Positions 7,908 to 8,541 of a stretch of DNA of 8,541 nt are shown one piece after another (within the stretch, counting starts at the first letter, position 1; each line of letters begins with the position of its first letter). Origin of the DNA: Nitriliruptoraceae bacterium (GTDB taxonomy: Bacteria; Actinomycetota; Nitriliruptoria; Nitriliruptorales; Nitriliruptoraceae); NCBI GenBank assembly GCA_007120565.1, contig SKNK01000461.1, positions 1 to 8,541 of the forward strand, given 5' to 3'. The translations under genes and the position numbers were made by a program. The notes beneath the pieces were generated by a model that ran no database searches, was not told where the DNA came from, and worked only from the letters and a program-made list of their open reading frames with translations.

Positions 7908-8541
7908 GCCTTCACCCCCACGCGCACGTTGTGGAACCGGGCCGGCGAAGCGGGATGGGCGGTGTGGCCGATCTGCATCGGTTGTCCCTTGCCGCAGTTG
8001 GGGAGTCCCCACGGTGTCCATTCGTCCTCACCGGCCAGCATGTCCATCGAGCCCCAGAAGTTGGGGGTGATGCCGGTGTAGGTCGGGTTCTTGACCATGC
8101 GGACCCGCTTGCCGTCCTTGACCTCCCAGCCGATCTCGCAGCCGAACTGGAAGTTCAGGCGGCGGTCGTCGATCGACCAGGAGCGGTTGGTCTCCATGAC
8201 GACCCCGTGCTTGGTCTCGCTGATGATCTCCTCCATCGAGGAGTCGCCCGGCAACAGCCCCACGTTGGTCATCCGCACCATCGGCATGCGGGCGAACCCG
8301 TCGGCGCGCACCATCCCGCCGGGCTCGAGACCGGCGAGGTGGGCAGAGTCGCGACCCGACAACACGCCGACCCAGGTGCCCTCTTCGACGATCGGGACGT
8401 TCTGTGCGGGGGTGCCCTCGTCGTCGTAGGCGAAGGTCGACAGCGCCCGGGGGATCGTCGCGTCCGCAGTGATGTTCATCAGCGGCGAGCCGTACCTCAG
8501 GCTGCCGAGCTGGTCGAGCTCGAGGAACGACGTGCCGGCGA
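7904..8541 (-). CDS. tldD: TldD-family zinc metallopeptidase, C-terminal part (5' end outside the window)
   Basis: The last 211 residues of TldD, open to the right window edge. It begins in AGTSFLELDQLGSLRYGSPL and continues through TFAYDDEGTPAQNVPIVEEG and VGVLSGRDSAHLAGLEPGGM, the typical TldD C-domain order. Near the end it has LPNCGKGQP: the cysteine (codon 7994-7996) corresponds to the third zinc ligand found in the E. coli TldD structure (C454 there). The HExxxH motif supplying the other ligands must lie upstream, outside the window, so activity cannot be confirmed. It would be the catalytic half of the TldD-TldE peptidase; the 4-base ATGA overlap with tldE fits an obligate complex. An internal ATG at 8479 is not the real start, since the frame stays open and in-family beyond it. 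Confidence 0.92.
   Translation of the reverse strand, partial: AGTSFLELDQLGSLRYGSPLMNITADATIPRALSTFAYDDEGTPAQNVPIVEEGTWVGVLSGRDSAHLAGLEPGGMVRADGFARMPMVRMTNVGLLPGDSSMEEIISETKHGVVMETNRSWSIDDRRLNFQFGCEIGWEVKDGKRVRMVKNPTYTGITPNFWGSMDMLAGEDEWTPWGLPNCGKGQPMQIGHTAHPASPARFHNVRVGVKA

Overview
The window reads as a gene-dense, high-G+C bacterial chromosome segment. Heavy G/C at third codon positions, long spurious antisense reading frames, frequent GTG starts and ATGA/GTGA stop-start overlaps all suggest Actinomycetota. A halophilic or alkaliphilic lineage (for example Nitriliruptoria-like) is a guess, based on the Na+/H+ antiporter genes and one extremely acidic protein. No rRNA, tRNA, CRISPR array, insertion sequence or phage gene was seen.

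Layout. Positions 1-2530 (minus strand) are part of an Mrp/Mnh-type cation/proton antiporter operon. It holds a complete MnhD/NuoN-like subunit (917-2530), a small two-helix membrane protein with an EDYY motif (579-920), and the first 194 codons of a second, paralogous antiporter subunit (1-582) that runs off the left edge. Both junctions are 4-base GTGA overlaps, so the three are probably translationally coupled. Positions 2531-2724 are a divergent intergenic region with a G+C-rich hairpin. Positions 2725-3273 (plus) encode a very acidic hemerythrin HHE-domain protein. This gene converges on an MFS transporter (3277-4527, minus) with only 3 bases between the stop codons; a perfect 10-bp inverted repeat lies at this junction, inside the hemerythrin reading frame.

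The rest of the minus strand, read right to left, holds the 3' end of tldD (7904-8541, 5' end outside the window), tldE/pmbA (6528-7907, ATGA overlap with tldD), acs for AMP-forming acetyl-CoA synthetase (4511-6469, 652 aa with all hallmark motifs) and the YbjJ-like MFS gene overlapping the end of acs. TldD and TldE form a heterodimeric zinc peptidase. Acs activates acetate to acetyl-CoA. The antiporter subunits would exchange Na+ (or K+) for H+ at the membrane.

All genes fall into known families, and I do not see a clearly new system. The points most worth a second look are the small EDYY membrane protein between two antiporter paralogues, the His/Asp-rich loop in the antiporter subunit, the hairpin at the convergent gene ends, and the strongly acidic hemerythrin.
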